From Ochotona curzoniae (Eukaryota > Chordata > Mammalia > Lagomorpha > Ochotonidae), in assembly GCF_017591425.1 (NCBI RefSeq), contig NW_024464918.1, positions 6,074,001 through 6,138,000 of the forward strand: a stretch of 64,000 bases of DNA, read 5' to 3'. Positions 34,563 to 45,290 of this stretch are shown piece after piece. The translations under genes were made by a program, and so were the position numbers. Numbering within the stretch: the first letter of the stretch is position 1; every line of letters begins with the position of its first letter. The notes below the pieces were generated by a model that saw nothing but the letters and a program-made list of their open reading frames with translations, did not search any database and was not told where the DNA came from.

Positions 34563-35514
34563 GGAAAAACATATATTATTGAAAATATATATAAAAAGAA
34601 GCTGAGTTTCTTAGCTCAGTACTCTGCCCAACATGTTGCTGGGCATGGATCAAGCTGAGTCAACCCATCACAGATTTTTCTGTAAAGAAAATGTTGCAGA
34701 ACTCACTGCGGCAGAGCGAAACTGTAGATACTCTTCTTCATGCTGAAATTTTAGAAGGGAGTAGTTTTGAACATAAAGTCTTCAAGTTGACAAAAATCTT
34801 ATTCCACGTCTCATTTCCTAGTGTTTAAACACGGAGGCACCAACAGGACCAAAAACCACACTAACAGAGAAAGCCCTCTTTCTTGCTTCTGATTCACAGA
34901 AACTTATTCCCCCATGTGTGTATTTCGTTGCCATTCATTCAAGACAAACAAACACAAAACTCCTGACTTCAACAGACCTCTTCCTTCCTCTGCTCCCTAC
35001 CTTGGTTAGAGTTGCTTTAGACTCTCTTGTGAAATGGAAAAAGATGTCTACTGTCGAATGCAGCCATCATCCCCAAGTGTCGGGTCCAAAATTAGAACAA
35101 AGAGAGGCCCATCAATCACTCACGGCCCAGCCATAAGCAGAACCCCTCCGTGATGTATTGTGTTTATATCTGACTTTGCTTCTTGACAGTTGGCCTTCTG
35201 TGATGAGTTTCCTGCATTATAAAACCACTCCAGATGTGAGAAGAGCTCACTGTGCAGGACTGTCAGCTCAGTTCATTCAGTCCTGGGATGGAGAGTAGGT
35301 CAGCAGTGACATCTCCTGAGAGTACCTCCTGTCCTCCCAGGGGCACGTGTGACCTGGTACTCTGTACACCTTGGGTGACTCTCAGATTGCTAAAGCCAGT
35401 AGCTGCTTTGTCTCATCTCACTGTGGGCCCTGTTACAAGGCTGTTTCAGCTCTAACAGTAGCAAACAGTCCAGCAGTGGATGTTGTCTGTTAAAGAATGC
35501 TCAACCCAGAGCCA
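34563..35514. other. Unique sequence, nothing recognised
   Basis: No confident repeat. 'GCATTATAAAACC' near 35214 looks TATA-like but has no supporting promoter context. Confidence 0.4.
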
Positions 35515-35835
35515 AATAGGTTAGTCGCTGCCTGCAGTGCTGACATCCCAACTGAGCAGTGGTTCTAGTCCTACCTGCTCCACTTCCAACACAGCTCCTT
35601 GCTAATGTGCCTAAGAAGGCAGGAGAAAATGGCTCAAGTCTTTGAGCCTTTGGTACCCATATGGGAGACCCAGAAGGAGCTCCTGATTTCTGGCTTCTGC
35701 TTGACCCAGCCCTGGCTATTGAAAAAATTTAGGGAGTAAACCTGCAGATGGAATCTCTCTCTCTCTCTCCCCTTCTGTCTCTGTAACTCTGAATTTCAAA
35801 TGCATTCATAATATATTTTTTTTAATAAAAAGAAT
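35515..35835 (+). mobile_element. CSINE, sense (cluster member 1)
   Basis: 'CATCCCAACTGAGCAGTGGT', 'CTCCACTTCCAACACAGCTC', 'TACCCATATGGGAGACCC', 'AAACCTGCAGATGGAATCTC', ending in an A/T-rich tail with a poly(T) run. Older, diverged copy. Confidence 0.93.
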
Positions 35836-35890
35836 ACCAGGCTGAAGCAAAAAGGAACTAGCATTACAGTCCAAGTCTGATATCTTTACT

Positions 35891-36222
35891 TTTTTTTTAA
35901 AGATTTATTTTTATTATTTTGTTTATTGGAAAGGCGGATATACAGAGAGGAGAGACAGAGAGAAAGATCTTCCGTCCGATGATTCACTCCCCAAGTGAGC
36001 GCAATGGCCGATGCTATGCCGATCCGAAGCCAGGAGCCTCTTCCGGGTCTCCCACGCTGGTGCAGGGACCCAAAGCTTTGGGCCGTCCTCGACTGCTTTC
36101 CCAGGCCACAAGCAGGGAGCTGGAAGGGAAGCGGGGCTGCCGGGATTAGAACCGGCATCCATATAGGATCCCGGGCGAGCAAGGCGAGGACCTCAACCAC
36201 TTGCGCCACCGCGCTGGGCCCG
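35891..36222 (-). mobile_element. CSINE, antisense, young, with target-site duplication (cluster member 2)
   Basis: A full-length, CpG-retaining copy. It starts in an oligo(T) tract and ends at the head complement 'CCACCGCGCTGGGCCC'. Flanks TGATATCTTTACT (35878-35890) and TGATAGCTTTACT (36223-36235) are a 13-bp target-site duplication with one mismatch. It shares diagnostic features with 53760-54079: a shortened 'CTCCTGGCTTCGG' segment, 'GCATAGCATCG' and a 'TATATCCGCCTTTCC'-type 3' end. Confidence 0.97.
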
Positions 36223-36276
36223 TGATAGCTTTACTTTTGAATTCCATTCTTAAGCCTTCTCCATCAAAGATAGAAG

Positions 36277-36607
36277 GAAGGGCCTGGCGCCATGGCCTAG
36301 CAGCTAAAAAATCCTCACCTTGCATGCACTGGAATCCTATATGGTAGTCAGTTCTAGTTCCAGCAGCTCCACTTCCCATCCAGCTCCCTGCTTGTGGCCT
36401 GGGAAAGCAGTGGAGGATGGCCCAAAGCCTTGGGACCCTGTCACTTCCCTTGGTGACTGGAAGAAGCTCCTGGCCCCTGGCTTGGGATCAGCTCTTCTCC
36501 AGCCATTGCAGCCACTTGAAGAGTGAACCAGGAGATGGAAGTTCTTGCTTTCTGTCTCTTGTTTTCTCTGTAAATCTGACTTTCCAATAAAAATAAAATT
36601 AAATAAG
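36277..36607 (+). mobile_element. CSINE, sense (cluster member 3)
   Basis: 'GGGCCTGGCGCCATGGCCTA', 'GCAGCTAAAAAATCCTCACC', 'CAGCTCCCTGCTTGTGGCCT', 'AGTGAACCAGGAGATGGAAG', tail 'CAATAAAAATAAAATTAAAT'. It lies 54 bp from the antisense copy and forms an inverted pair with it. Confidence 0.96.
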
Positions 36608-39080
36608 GAAGTTTTCCTCTCACTAGTACCCAAAGAGTAGAGAATTCTCAAGTGTTGGGAGAAGGAGGTGGAATAGCAAAGAATGAAAAAAGATGGCAAA
36701 AAAGAAGAATCTGCTGATGTGGCGAAGAGTAGGTGTAAGGTCAGCAGTGACATGGTGACGACCATGAATCCAAGGCTTAAATGTGCACAGCGTGATACGA
36801 CACTCCAGACAGTCATTCTGCTGGGCGATAGCTTGTACTCCTTCTCTGGTAATGTGCTGAAGCTTTGGGAAGCTTATGAGAATTAGGAGATGGAAGACTC
36901 TCCCACAGGACAAGTTAGTAATAGAAGGGTACTGCGGAAAGGGGGATAGCCCTGAAGGAAAAGGAATGTACAAATAAAAGCATGATGGATTGGATCTGAA
37001 GGATATATTTACTGTGATTTACACATCCCCTGCTCTGCCTGAGCCTTCGCCATTAATATTAAATGAATATACTATAATTATCAGATGAGCCCTCGGACCA
37101 CCTGCAGCTACCTATTTGAGACAGGATGGGATCGGCTGTGGAGACTGCAGGCTTTCAGCTAGAGGCAGGTAACCTTGACTGCAAGATGTTGAGCGCCCAT
37201 AGGGTGGGATGCTGCTCAGCAACAGGGAGACTGGGAATGGCTCTGGGAGACAGCAAGAGCCTTCTGGGTGCTGAGGCCAGGACTGGCCGTTGGGGTGCCC
37301 AGGTGACTGCTGTGATCAGTGACCCGGCTGTGTGAGTCTGCATGATCTGGTGTGAGTTTTCTTTTCCATAGCTCGGCTTGCAAATGCTCTTTGTGACCCT
37401 TGCCCAGCTGGAGTCCAGAAACATCCCTAACCCTCTCTGTGGGTGGTTGTGTCAGGCTGATGAAGTGTCTCCAGCCCCAGCACGTGCATAGTGGCTCCAT
37501 TTGATGCATGTGACACTCTTTAGCCTTGACTAATAAGTCATGTCTTCATTTGTACTCACCTTGGCTAACAGCCCCTTTGGAGTTGGAGAGCCCATGTTAT
37601 GACTCATGAGAGATTGACTTTGTACAGTTACATGAGCCCTCAAGCCATTTGTTCCTCTCTACACTCTGGGGAAGGGTCTGGTAGAGATATCTGCATACCT
37701 CTTGATAGACACTAGCTCCAGGATTCAAGAAGCTTCCGTGACTGCTCCAGGCTCACCCAAGAGGATTGAAAGCTAATCTTGGCTCTCCTCTCTCCAAGTT
37801 CACAGTCAGAGTGATTGTCACTTCCCTTGGTGACTTTCATGCTCACTGGAGACACATCCGAGTAGAAGGGAGAGAGCATAGGGCTGATGGCCCCGAGACT
37901 CGGTTTGGCATAAGCTGCTGTAAAGTTAAATGATCCTGTGTGTAAAACAGCAAGCATAGCACCAGGTGTGTCTTAGAACTCAGCAGTGTCACTGGTCTGC
38001 GTGTTTGCCTTTATCCTCTCTGTTACTCTCCCAAATGTCCAGAGCTGTTAGCACCACCCACCTCCACCACTACAGAAAATCCCCTGTGGCTCTTGATGCG
38101 ATTCTTTGATTTGGGGGTTGATTTCCTCTCCCCCTTACTGATTTCTGAAACCTAGAGATGAAACCTATAGTCACTTTCATACGTGTTATTTAAGGACCCT
38201 TGGGCTATGCAGCGATCAAAACTGAGCTATTGTTCTAGCTCTAACTTAAACCAGGGTAGGTCCAAGCAACATCAAAGGTAACTTTTGTTACCTTCTAGTA
38301 TTTCCTTCTGACATTGCACCTGTCCCTTCTCCGCTTCCTCCTCTGGATTTGTTGGCTTGGTGCCTTGCTCTGCTTGCCACCCTCTCACCCTTGCACAAGA
38401 ATTGAGGCAGCAAGAGTGGTGATTTTTGAACAAGAAACCAAGTCATTTGTGGTGATAACTCAAAAATCCAAGGTCTGCATGATGGAAAGAGACCAGGAAG
38501 GCCGGTCCCCTGTTTCCTTCATCTTGTTGGCTTCTGGGCTTACCCACTACTGTGCCACCATGTCACTGGCCCCAAAACCACCAGTAGAGCCTGGCATAAT
38601 AGAGAGAAGAGGGCTCTGAAGTGCAGCTTCATTAGAGGGGCAGAGACCAAGGGAAAGCTTCTAAAATAAGAAAAAAAATCTCGTTTACAATCCACTGTGC
38701 TTATACAGTCATTTATCACTCTGGGTGCCCTCCGCCACAGTAATCAGTGTTTTATAAACTACCTTCTCCTCAGAGGCCCTTTCTCCTCCTTTATTTTGCC
38801 CCAAATAAAAGCTTAATTAAACTCTGGGTTTCTCCTGCTGCTACCTCTTCGGGCAGTGTAATACAGTTAGAGGTATTGGGTAGTGTGCAAACAATTTTAT
38901 CTGTTGCTTCTGTTTATAAAGGAGAAAAACAAAGGCGACTGCTGCTTTGTGTCAGGCCTGCCAGCCCCTCTCATGGCCGGAAAGCAACACAGCACCTTCA
39001 GTGATTGCAGTATATAAAAAACTTTGGTTATGTATGACATGCAATCTCTTCTATTTACACAGGTAGAATTTATCTATTGA
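36608..39080. other. Repeat-poor block
   Basis: About 2.5 kb without confident repeats. A 67-codon frame at 36683-36886 is unremarkable. The 38690-38960 segment is listed as a candidate element. Confidence 0.45.
38690..38960. promoter_or_regulatory. Candidate conserved non-coding element
   Basis: AT-rich, repeat-free text with FOX/HOX-like words: 'TTTATCACTC', 'TTTATAAACTACC', 'AGCTTAATTAAACTC', 'GCAAACAATTTTATC' and 'GTTTATAAAGG'. Judged by texture only. Confidence 0.33.
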
Positions 39081-39084
39081 TATG

Positions 39085-39540
39085 TACAGCTCTGAAGTTT
39101 TATTCCATCTTTATTGAAATATCATTCATACTCCACACAGTCTTTAAAATGTACACCTCAGTGGCTTTTGGTATATTCACAAAGTCAAGTTTCTGTCACT
39201 TCAGTTTGAGAATGATTTCATTACTCATTCTTTTTATAAAAACGAAACAACGTGTTTCTATTATCTCTTTGATGTGCCAGATACGTATGATAATTTGGTA
39301 TGTACACGCACGTGTAATGATCAAACCAGGAAAATAAGTATTGCCATCTCCTCAGATACTAATCACATGTATGGGTTGGAAACCTTCGTACTCTTGGTTA
39401 TTTTGAAAAGTGTCATGGGTTGTTGAACCCCACAACTATCTGGCTGAACTGTAGAACACTTCAACAATTCCTCCAGCTCCATCCCGTTTCAATGCCCCTT
39501 GTCTAACCTCTTCCCATCATTAGCAAAAGTTTGCGATCAT
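39085..39540 (-). mobile_element. Old L1 (L1M class) 3' end, antisense
   Basis: 'CTTTATTGAAATATCATTCA', 'TTTAAAATGTACACCTCAGT', 'GGCTTTTGGTATATTCACAA', then 'GAACTGTAGAACACTTCAAC' and 'CTAACCTCTTCCCATCATTA' match the antisense old L1 3' UTR. Confidence 0.85.
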
Positions 39541-39582
39541 GATAATGACACATATCAAAAATTTGAGGTACATATTTCTCCT

Positions 39583-39834
39583 GATGGTTAAGGTGCTTGT
39601 TGGGATACTAGCATGTTGGGTCCAAGTCCTGGGTCTGCCCCTGACTCCAGTTTCCCTCCCACGCTGGGAGGGAGCAGATGAGTTGAGTTCCTCACACTTT
39701 CATGGGAGGACTGGATTTGGTCCTTGGCCCCTGGCTTTGGATTGGCTTTGGGGAACATTGTGGAAAGTGAGGCAGTGGATGGGAGTGCTGTGTCTTTCTC
39801 CCTATTTCTCTCTGCTTTTCAAAAAAAAAAATTA
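39583..39834 (+). mobile_element. CSINE, sense, diverged
   Basis: 'GATGGTTAAGGTGCTTGTTG', 'CCCCTGACTCCAG', 'CCTGGCTTTGGATTGGCTTT', 'GAGGCAGTGGATGGGAGTG' and a 10-A tail. It has internal deletions compared with the consensus. Confidence 0.85.
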
Positions 39835-39894
39835 GCTATGTGCCACAGCCTGTGATGAATTTTGTCTTAAAACCCATCACATATGAAGGTTAAA

Positions 39895-40012
39895 ATTTTG
39901 TAATCTGTGAGATAGGTTTTCTTTTTACACATGGGGCAACTCACAGTAAAAAAGGCTTAAATTCTTTGTCCAAGGTCACGTGGCTAGGAAGTGGAAAAGT
40001 TTTGATTCAAAT
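39895..40012 (-). repeat. MIR, antisense
   Basis: 'TTTTTACACATGGGGCAACT', 'TCTTTGTCCAAGGTCACGTG' and 'GCTAGGAAGTGGAAAAG' are the antisense MIR core. Confidence 0.85.
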
Positions 40013-40021
40013 GCTATTTCT

Positions 40022-40260
40022 TCTTTTCAAAAAGGTGTATGTATTTGTTTTCTTAAAAGGCATAGTGATGGTACTGGGGAGGAGTGGGATGGGAGAGAGA
40101 GATTTTCTAACCACGGGTTTACTCCCCAGCTAAGTCTAAGCCAGGCTGAAGTCAAAAGCCAGGAACTCCATTTAGATCTCCCATGCGGCCAGCAGAGTCT
40201 GTCCTCTGTTGTCTTTTCAGGTGTGCCAGCAGCAAACCTAATCAAAAGTGAAGCAGTCAA
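40022..40260 (-). mobile_element. CSINE, antisense, left part of an interrupted copy
   Basis: Tail 'GTATTTGTTTTCTTAAAAGG', body 'GCCAGGCTGAAGTC', 'AGATCTCCCATGCGGCCAGC'. The copy stops at 'AAGTGAAGCAGTCAA' and resumes at 40596 after a younger sense CSINE. The two parts make one old element split by an insertion. Confidence 0.9.
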
Positions 40261-40595
40261 GGGCCCAGTGCTGTGGCCTTAGTGGCTAAATCCTTCCCCT
40301 GCCCTCAATGGGATCCCATATGGGTGCCCGTTTGTGTCCTGGCTACTCCACTTGCCTTCCAGCTTGCTGCTGATCACCTGGAGAGCAGTGGAGAATGGTC
40401 CAAAGCCTTGGAACCCTGCACCCATGTGGGAGACCCAGAAGATGCTCATGGCTCTTGGCTTCAGATGGGCTCAACCCCAGCCATTGCATCTACTTACCGA
40501 GTGAACCAGCAGATGGAAGATCTTTCTCTCGGTGTCTCCTTCTCTCTGTAGATCTGCCTCTCTAATAAAAAAAAATAAATATTGGGTGGGAGGAG
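40261..40595 (+). mobile_element. CSINE, sense, inserted inside an older CSINE
   Basis: Full-length copy from 'GGGCCCAGTGCTGTGGCCTT' to the tail 'AATAAAAAAAAATAAAT' plus about 15 bp. Flanks AAGTGAAGCAGTCAA (40246-40260) and AAGTGAAGCCGTTGA (40596-40610) are a diverged 15-bp target-site duplication (12/15). Confidence 0.95.
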
Positions 40596-40687
40596 AAGTG
40601 AAGCCGTTGAGATTCAAACCAGCACTGTGATATGGGGTGCCATTGTCACAAGTGGCAGTTTAGCCCACTGTGCCACGATTCAGGCTT
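40596..40687 (-). mobile_element. CSINE, antisense, right part of the interrupted copy
   Basis: 'GAGATTCAAACCAGCACTGT', 'GATATGGGGTGCC', 'CAGTTTAGCCCACTGTGCCA' is the head complement that completes the element begun at 40022. Confidence 0.9.
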
Positions 40688-41734
40688 CCAAACTCAATAC
40701 CTCATTGCAAGAAACCAAGTGTCTAACCACTGTGGAGTCCTTCTTTTAAGGACAGAATGTGATGATGGTTACAGCAGCTCAACAGCAAGCAATGCTAAAA
40801 AGGTGTTAAGGTCAGTGTGAAAGTAAGGACTTTAGCCTTTTTTTTTTCTGTAGAAAGGAAAAAGTGAAAGTCTGGGCCAATGTGGGTAGACAACACTATG
40901 GCATTCAGCTCAGGGGTTTGGGAACTTGAGTGATGAATCTGGCCTTTGCATCTTTAAATACCTTGGAAGGTCAGATTATCACAGAACCCTAATGCTGAAC
41001 CGAGCACTTGGTCCTCCCAGTTGGCAAACATTAGCTGGTTGAAGTACTTCCTGATGGAAATACCGATACCACGCTGACAAAAGTTCAAGCTTGTTTCTAA
41101 AGGTCATCTCAACTGGCGCGGCAATTAGTTCAAGTTTGCCTTTTGCTTTTCCCTAGTGAGAGTTATAGCTGAAACCTCAAATTGCAGTCCCCTTTGCAAC
41201 AGATGGTCAGTGACAGGAGACATGCTCTGGGTAGACTCATTGCAGAGTGCGAAGGCATCAAAACCTGCTCCTTTATTGGGGCCGGAACTGGAATGAGCCG
41301 TTCACACAGCTAGCTGAGTGGCAGCAGTAGCTGCTCCAACAGGAAACTTCATTCAATCCTACAGGTCTCTGGAGCCCCAGAAACATCTGGTTACTTACTG
41401 GACACCTACGTGAATATTCTGCAGAGCCCTCATTGTTACCCTGTGGAGGGCCCCTAAGTCCTTCTCTCTCTGTCCCCAGCCAGAACTCTGGGAATCTTCT
41501 TCAGCCTCCCTCTGTCCAAATTTTAAGCAGGTTGATCCTATGTCTATAATATATTTTTCTTTCATTTTCTATCCCTTCCTTTCCTGTCCTATCCCATCCT
41601 GTTCCCACTGCTGCTGACCTCATTAACCTCATGTAACCTTTTGCCCGGCCTTTGACAACCATCCTATGTGCATCCTACCTTCCATACATCCTCCAGATTG
41701 CTGACAGAGAGACTATTCTACAGCCTCCACCTGA
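40688..41734. other. Unique sequence, nothing recognised
   Basis: No confident repeat or exon. Confidence 0.4.
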
Positions 41735-42190
41735 CCTTCACCTGTTTCCCTGTTTTGCTCAGAATTAAGTCCAAAGTCACAGTGCAGGGTGTCCTGCCAT
41801 GGTCTGAGCTGGTTCCTGCTCCTCTGTCCTCTTGATACATCCACTCCCCATAGCCCGTTGTGGTGCTATCCACTGTCTGTCTGCCTCTCCGCCTCCTAGT
41901 TGTCCTTCTCTTGTCTGGCTTCCTCTCCTCACACTCATCCCACTGCATCCAGAACTCCCCAGGTAGATGCTGTAGTCTTGGACGTGGCATACTCTGCAGC
42001 CTCTGTAATAATCTCATGGTGCTCAGCGCCCAATGACAGCCATCTCTCCTCCAGGCTCTCAGGACCCCTGGGATACTTCTAGGAATTTACTCCTTAGGAA
42101 TTGAGGGTGAGTATTCTCTGTCTAGTCAGTAGCGTGGGGCCTGGTACACAGAAAGCATCTACAGCCTATGTGTGGATGAATGAGAACTGG
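41735..42190 (+). mobile_element. L2 3' part, sense
   Basis: 'AATTAAGTCCAAAGTCACAG', 'GTCCTGCCATGGTCTGAGCT', 'CTCCTCACACTCATCCCACT', 'CTGGTACACAGAAAGCATCT' and 'ATGTGTGGATGAATGAGAAC' follow the L2 ORF end and 3' UTR, ending at the usual 'aatgaatga' type terminus. Confidence 0.82.
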
Positions 42191-42429
42191 ACTCCCTTTT
42201 ACTTCTGCTGCTCTTCCTACCTGACCTTTTGAGACTGTAGATCCCCTGGCCTGCATTTCTTAGAAGAACCCTTCTTGGAAGTTCCTCTTCTACCTGCTAC
42301 ACATATGTTGCTTTTCCTGCCTTTGCTATGTGAAGGCATCTGGAAGGCAGTGTCCAGCAGGGATGGACAGTTGGAGTGGGGCCTTTTATTGACACTGAGG
42401 AATTGTTTGTGGCCGCTTGATGGGTGCAT

Positions 42430-42545
42430 ATTCCCCCTTCCCCATCTGTACATTGGGAGCAGAATTGGTACTACCTCTGAGGGATGTTACAAGGAGAAAT
42501 ACAAGCAATTTGCATAAAACCACACCCTACCTGTTGTTGTTTAGC
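42430..42545 (+). repeat. MIR 3' half
   Basis: 'CTTCCCCATCTGTACATTGG', 'GAGCAGAATTGGTACTACCT' and 'GAGGGATGTTACAAGGAGAA' match MIR ('cctcatctgtaaaatggg..ataatagtacctac..gggttgttgtgaggatt'). Confidence 0.82.
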
Positions 42546-43399
42546 AAAGGGCACTATTCACATGATTATAAGTAGCAGAGTTTCTGCCTGCCCCACTACT
42601 TCTCTGTTGGAGAGGTTAAGAACAATCCCCATCATACTTAACCATCGATGTGCAATTGTCACAGAGCTTCCATTGCTTTAGAAGATGACCTTTTCCTATG
42701 GGATTTTAAGAAAAGTTTTTTGCAAAATTTTTTTGAGTCTTTTGAAATCTGAATGTTATAGTAGCTTCCTTCCCCCGCCCCCAGAGGTGGGCGCCCAGAA
42801 TAAATAGGATGGAGGCACAAGAGAAGGCTTTGCCAGCTGGGTGTGTGCACTTTATGTGGGATACATTGATACAGTCTTGGAAAACTTGCCTGGGGATGGT
42901 CTGTGGGCATTGTTAGGGGACTCTGTACTTTGAGGATCCACTGAGGATTTTCATTTCATCTTTGGTGCTATCAAGAACTGTGTGTCTACACATCATCACA
43001 AAATTTTACGTCTCTGTGTCTCTTCTCTTTGGTCATTAGGAAGTTCAGAGTCTTATTTCAACCTTACCTTAAACAAATCCTGTTGGTGATTCACCAAGAC
43101 TTCATCTTTACTTCATCCTCTGGCTCAGTACTTTCCCCACAGAAAGCAATTCTTAACCCTCATCTGCGTATTCCTCAGTCTATTATCAACAGACTACTCC
43201 TCATACTTTGTTTCCACAGAAAAATATGTATATAGCTTTTTCCCTGGATAATATAAAATAAACAAAACAAACCCATCATCACGAATGTTTCCTTTTGCTT
43301 TCTGTCCTATGCTCTCTTTCCCCCCGACTCATTGTCCCTTTAAAACACAGTGAGAGTCGCCTTACAGGATTTATTGTCCTTTGACAGATGAAAGGGGAA

Positions 43400-43640
43400 T
43401 AGTGTGTTCACCAGCTTGACTGGTGGAATGTTTCCAAGCTGCACAGTTCACTAGTTTATATTACCTAATAGAGAGATAAATAAGCCATGATTCTTCTTAA
43501 GGACTGGCTTTTAATTAGATTTTTAATGGATACTCTTTGACTTTCCTGAGCATAAGTACTGCTGTATTAGTTCATTATTGTGATTAAAAGCAGCTAATAA
43601 TGATCATAACTAAATAATTCCCCTCAAGTGTTCCAATCCA
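43400..43640. promoter_or_regulatory. Candidate conserved non-coding element, homeodomain-rich
   Basis: Words of the right kind cluster here: 'TTTTAATTAGATTTTTAATGG', trimmed to TTAATTAGATTTTTAATGG at 43511-43529, plus 'TTATTGTGATTAAAAGC', 'CTAATAATGATCATAAC'. Unique sequence. Inference only. Confidence 0.33.
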
Positions 43641-44699
43641 GCATGATGCCCTGAGTGTTAGCACTGGCTGGCCGAAGCCTGTCTCTTCTCTCCTGCAGTG
43701 AGCATCAGAGCTGCGTCATTTGAGTTGAGGCTGGGAAGTCTGCAGACACAAGAAAGCATGAGGGGCAAGGCACAGTGTCTCTCAGAGCCTGGATCCCAGT
43801 GTTGTGAGTTGAACACCCCCCACATCACTCCTTGGATGTCAAAGGCTTCTATGTGACTTAACCCAAAGGCAGTCTTTTCCTAAGTATACTTAGGATATTA
43901 GCAATTCATCCAGCTCGTCTTTCATAAGCTTGCAAGTGACTGATTCAGAATCTCATCGACAGATGCATTCATTGGTTGTTGGCTTGAGAATTCAAACTTG
44001 CAGAATCCTCTTTTCTGCTTCTAGTTCTTTTGCCTTTGAGATGCAAAGAAAAACGAGTTGTCCCTGACACCTCACTGCCCACTGTAGGGAGTAATTATTC
44101 TTCATTCTTTATATCTTAAAAAAATATGTGACATACATATATTATAAGCAAAGAGAGTCAAGATGAAAATTTTTGAAAATGCCTAAAGGAAGAGAATAAC
44201 AATTCCGGTTTATTTTACCATTAATATTGTATGTTTGTTCATGTCTTTTTTAGGCATGTATTTGTTTATTTTTTTAATCATCAGTGGCATCATAGATCAT
44301 AGATCATCAGTGTTTTCCCATGTCATTAAACCATCCTCTATAAAATCATTTTTTAAAGATCTGCCTAGGATGTTGTTACTTAAAGACACTATAATTTATT
44401 CTTGCTTTTGCTCAGACATTTAGATAAGTTTAAGTCTAATACTTTTATAAGCAGCAGTTGCATTTCTATCATTTTCAGAAGAAAATTGGTGCATACTATG
44501 ATTGTTTTCTTGGGGGAAAACTTTGTATAGTAGTCAAAGGGAATGGAGAATTTTAATGTTTTTTTCTAAACATTAATACTTTACCTTGTGGAAAGAAGGA
44601 GCAGGATTGAATTCCCACTAGCGCTGTGTAACGATGGATAACTTCATGTGCACTCCAGCACTGCGACTTGTCGTTTCTGTGACTAATATGCATTTTTCT

Positions 44700-44910
44700 T
44701 TTTTGGTTTCAAGGGACAGAAGAGTGAAGTTAACTTTGCGGTTATTTTGTAATTGTTCTGCAAGTTGGGTTGAGCAGTTTTTCCCTGCCTAATTTGGGGT
44801 GTTTACCCGTGCTGTTTACTGCCCATTCTGTATTATATAATTAATTTTGTCATGATTATCTTGATAAGATTCAGACAATGTTAATTTACCAAAAACAGTT
44901 TTCCTTACTG
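44700..44910. promoter_or_regulatory. Candidate conserved non-coding element, AT-rich
   Basis: Contains 'GTTATTTTGTAATTG', 'ATATAATTAATTTTGTC' and 'TTAATTTACCAAAAAC' in repeat-free DNA. Judged by texture only. Confidence 0.28.
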
Positions 44911-45069
44911 ACTGTCTCTATTGCTTCATGCTAGAGGAAGAGAGGGTCAATTCTAAATTTGGAATTTGGGGCCATATCATAGTACTACTGCCATGGAATC
45001 TAGCAAAGGATAGGTAGCACAATCCAGACCACCCAGAAATAGCTCTTAAATTTTCTTGTTGGTTCTAGT

Positions 45070-45290
45070 TCTGATCATGTAACTGGAGTTAGATCATGTC
45101 TATATCCTGGTTCTGCCATTTACCAGCTAGATGAGCTTGGACCAGTTCTGTCACCTCTCTGAAACTTGGTTTCCTCATCTGTCAAATGGAATCATGGCAA
45201 TTATCTCATGGAATTTTCTCTAGTAACTATTGTAACCAAGCTTATCAAGTGCAGTGCCCAGCACAGAGCTGAAGGCTGCTGAGAGACGCC
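45070..45290 (+). repeat. MIR, well preserved
   Basis: 'GGTTCTGCCATTTACCAGCT', 'GAAACTTGGTTTCCTCATCT', 'GTCAAATGGAATCATGGCAA' and 'GTGCAGTGCCCAGCACAGAG' give the complete MIR core and 3' end. Confidence 0.93.

Larger units (their letters stand above)
42546..45065. other. AT-rich, repeat-poor block
   Basis: About 2.5 kb with no confident transposon or exon. Two sub-blocks with homeodomain-type words are listed as candidate elements (43400-43640 and 44700-44910). A small ATAGATC duplication lies near 44292-44305. Confidence 0.45.

Noticed and set aside
35205..35240. TATA-box promoter (GCATTATAAAACC)
   Set aside because: No downstream exon, no CpG island and no other core promoter element.
36337..36816. 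159-codon antisense frame
   Set aside because: Lies largely within a CSINE.
36683..36886. Lysine-rich 67-codon frame considered as a processed pseudogene
   Set aside because: No match to a known protein, no A-tail and no target-site duplication.
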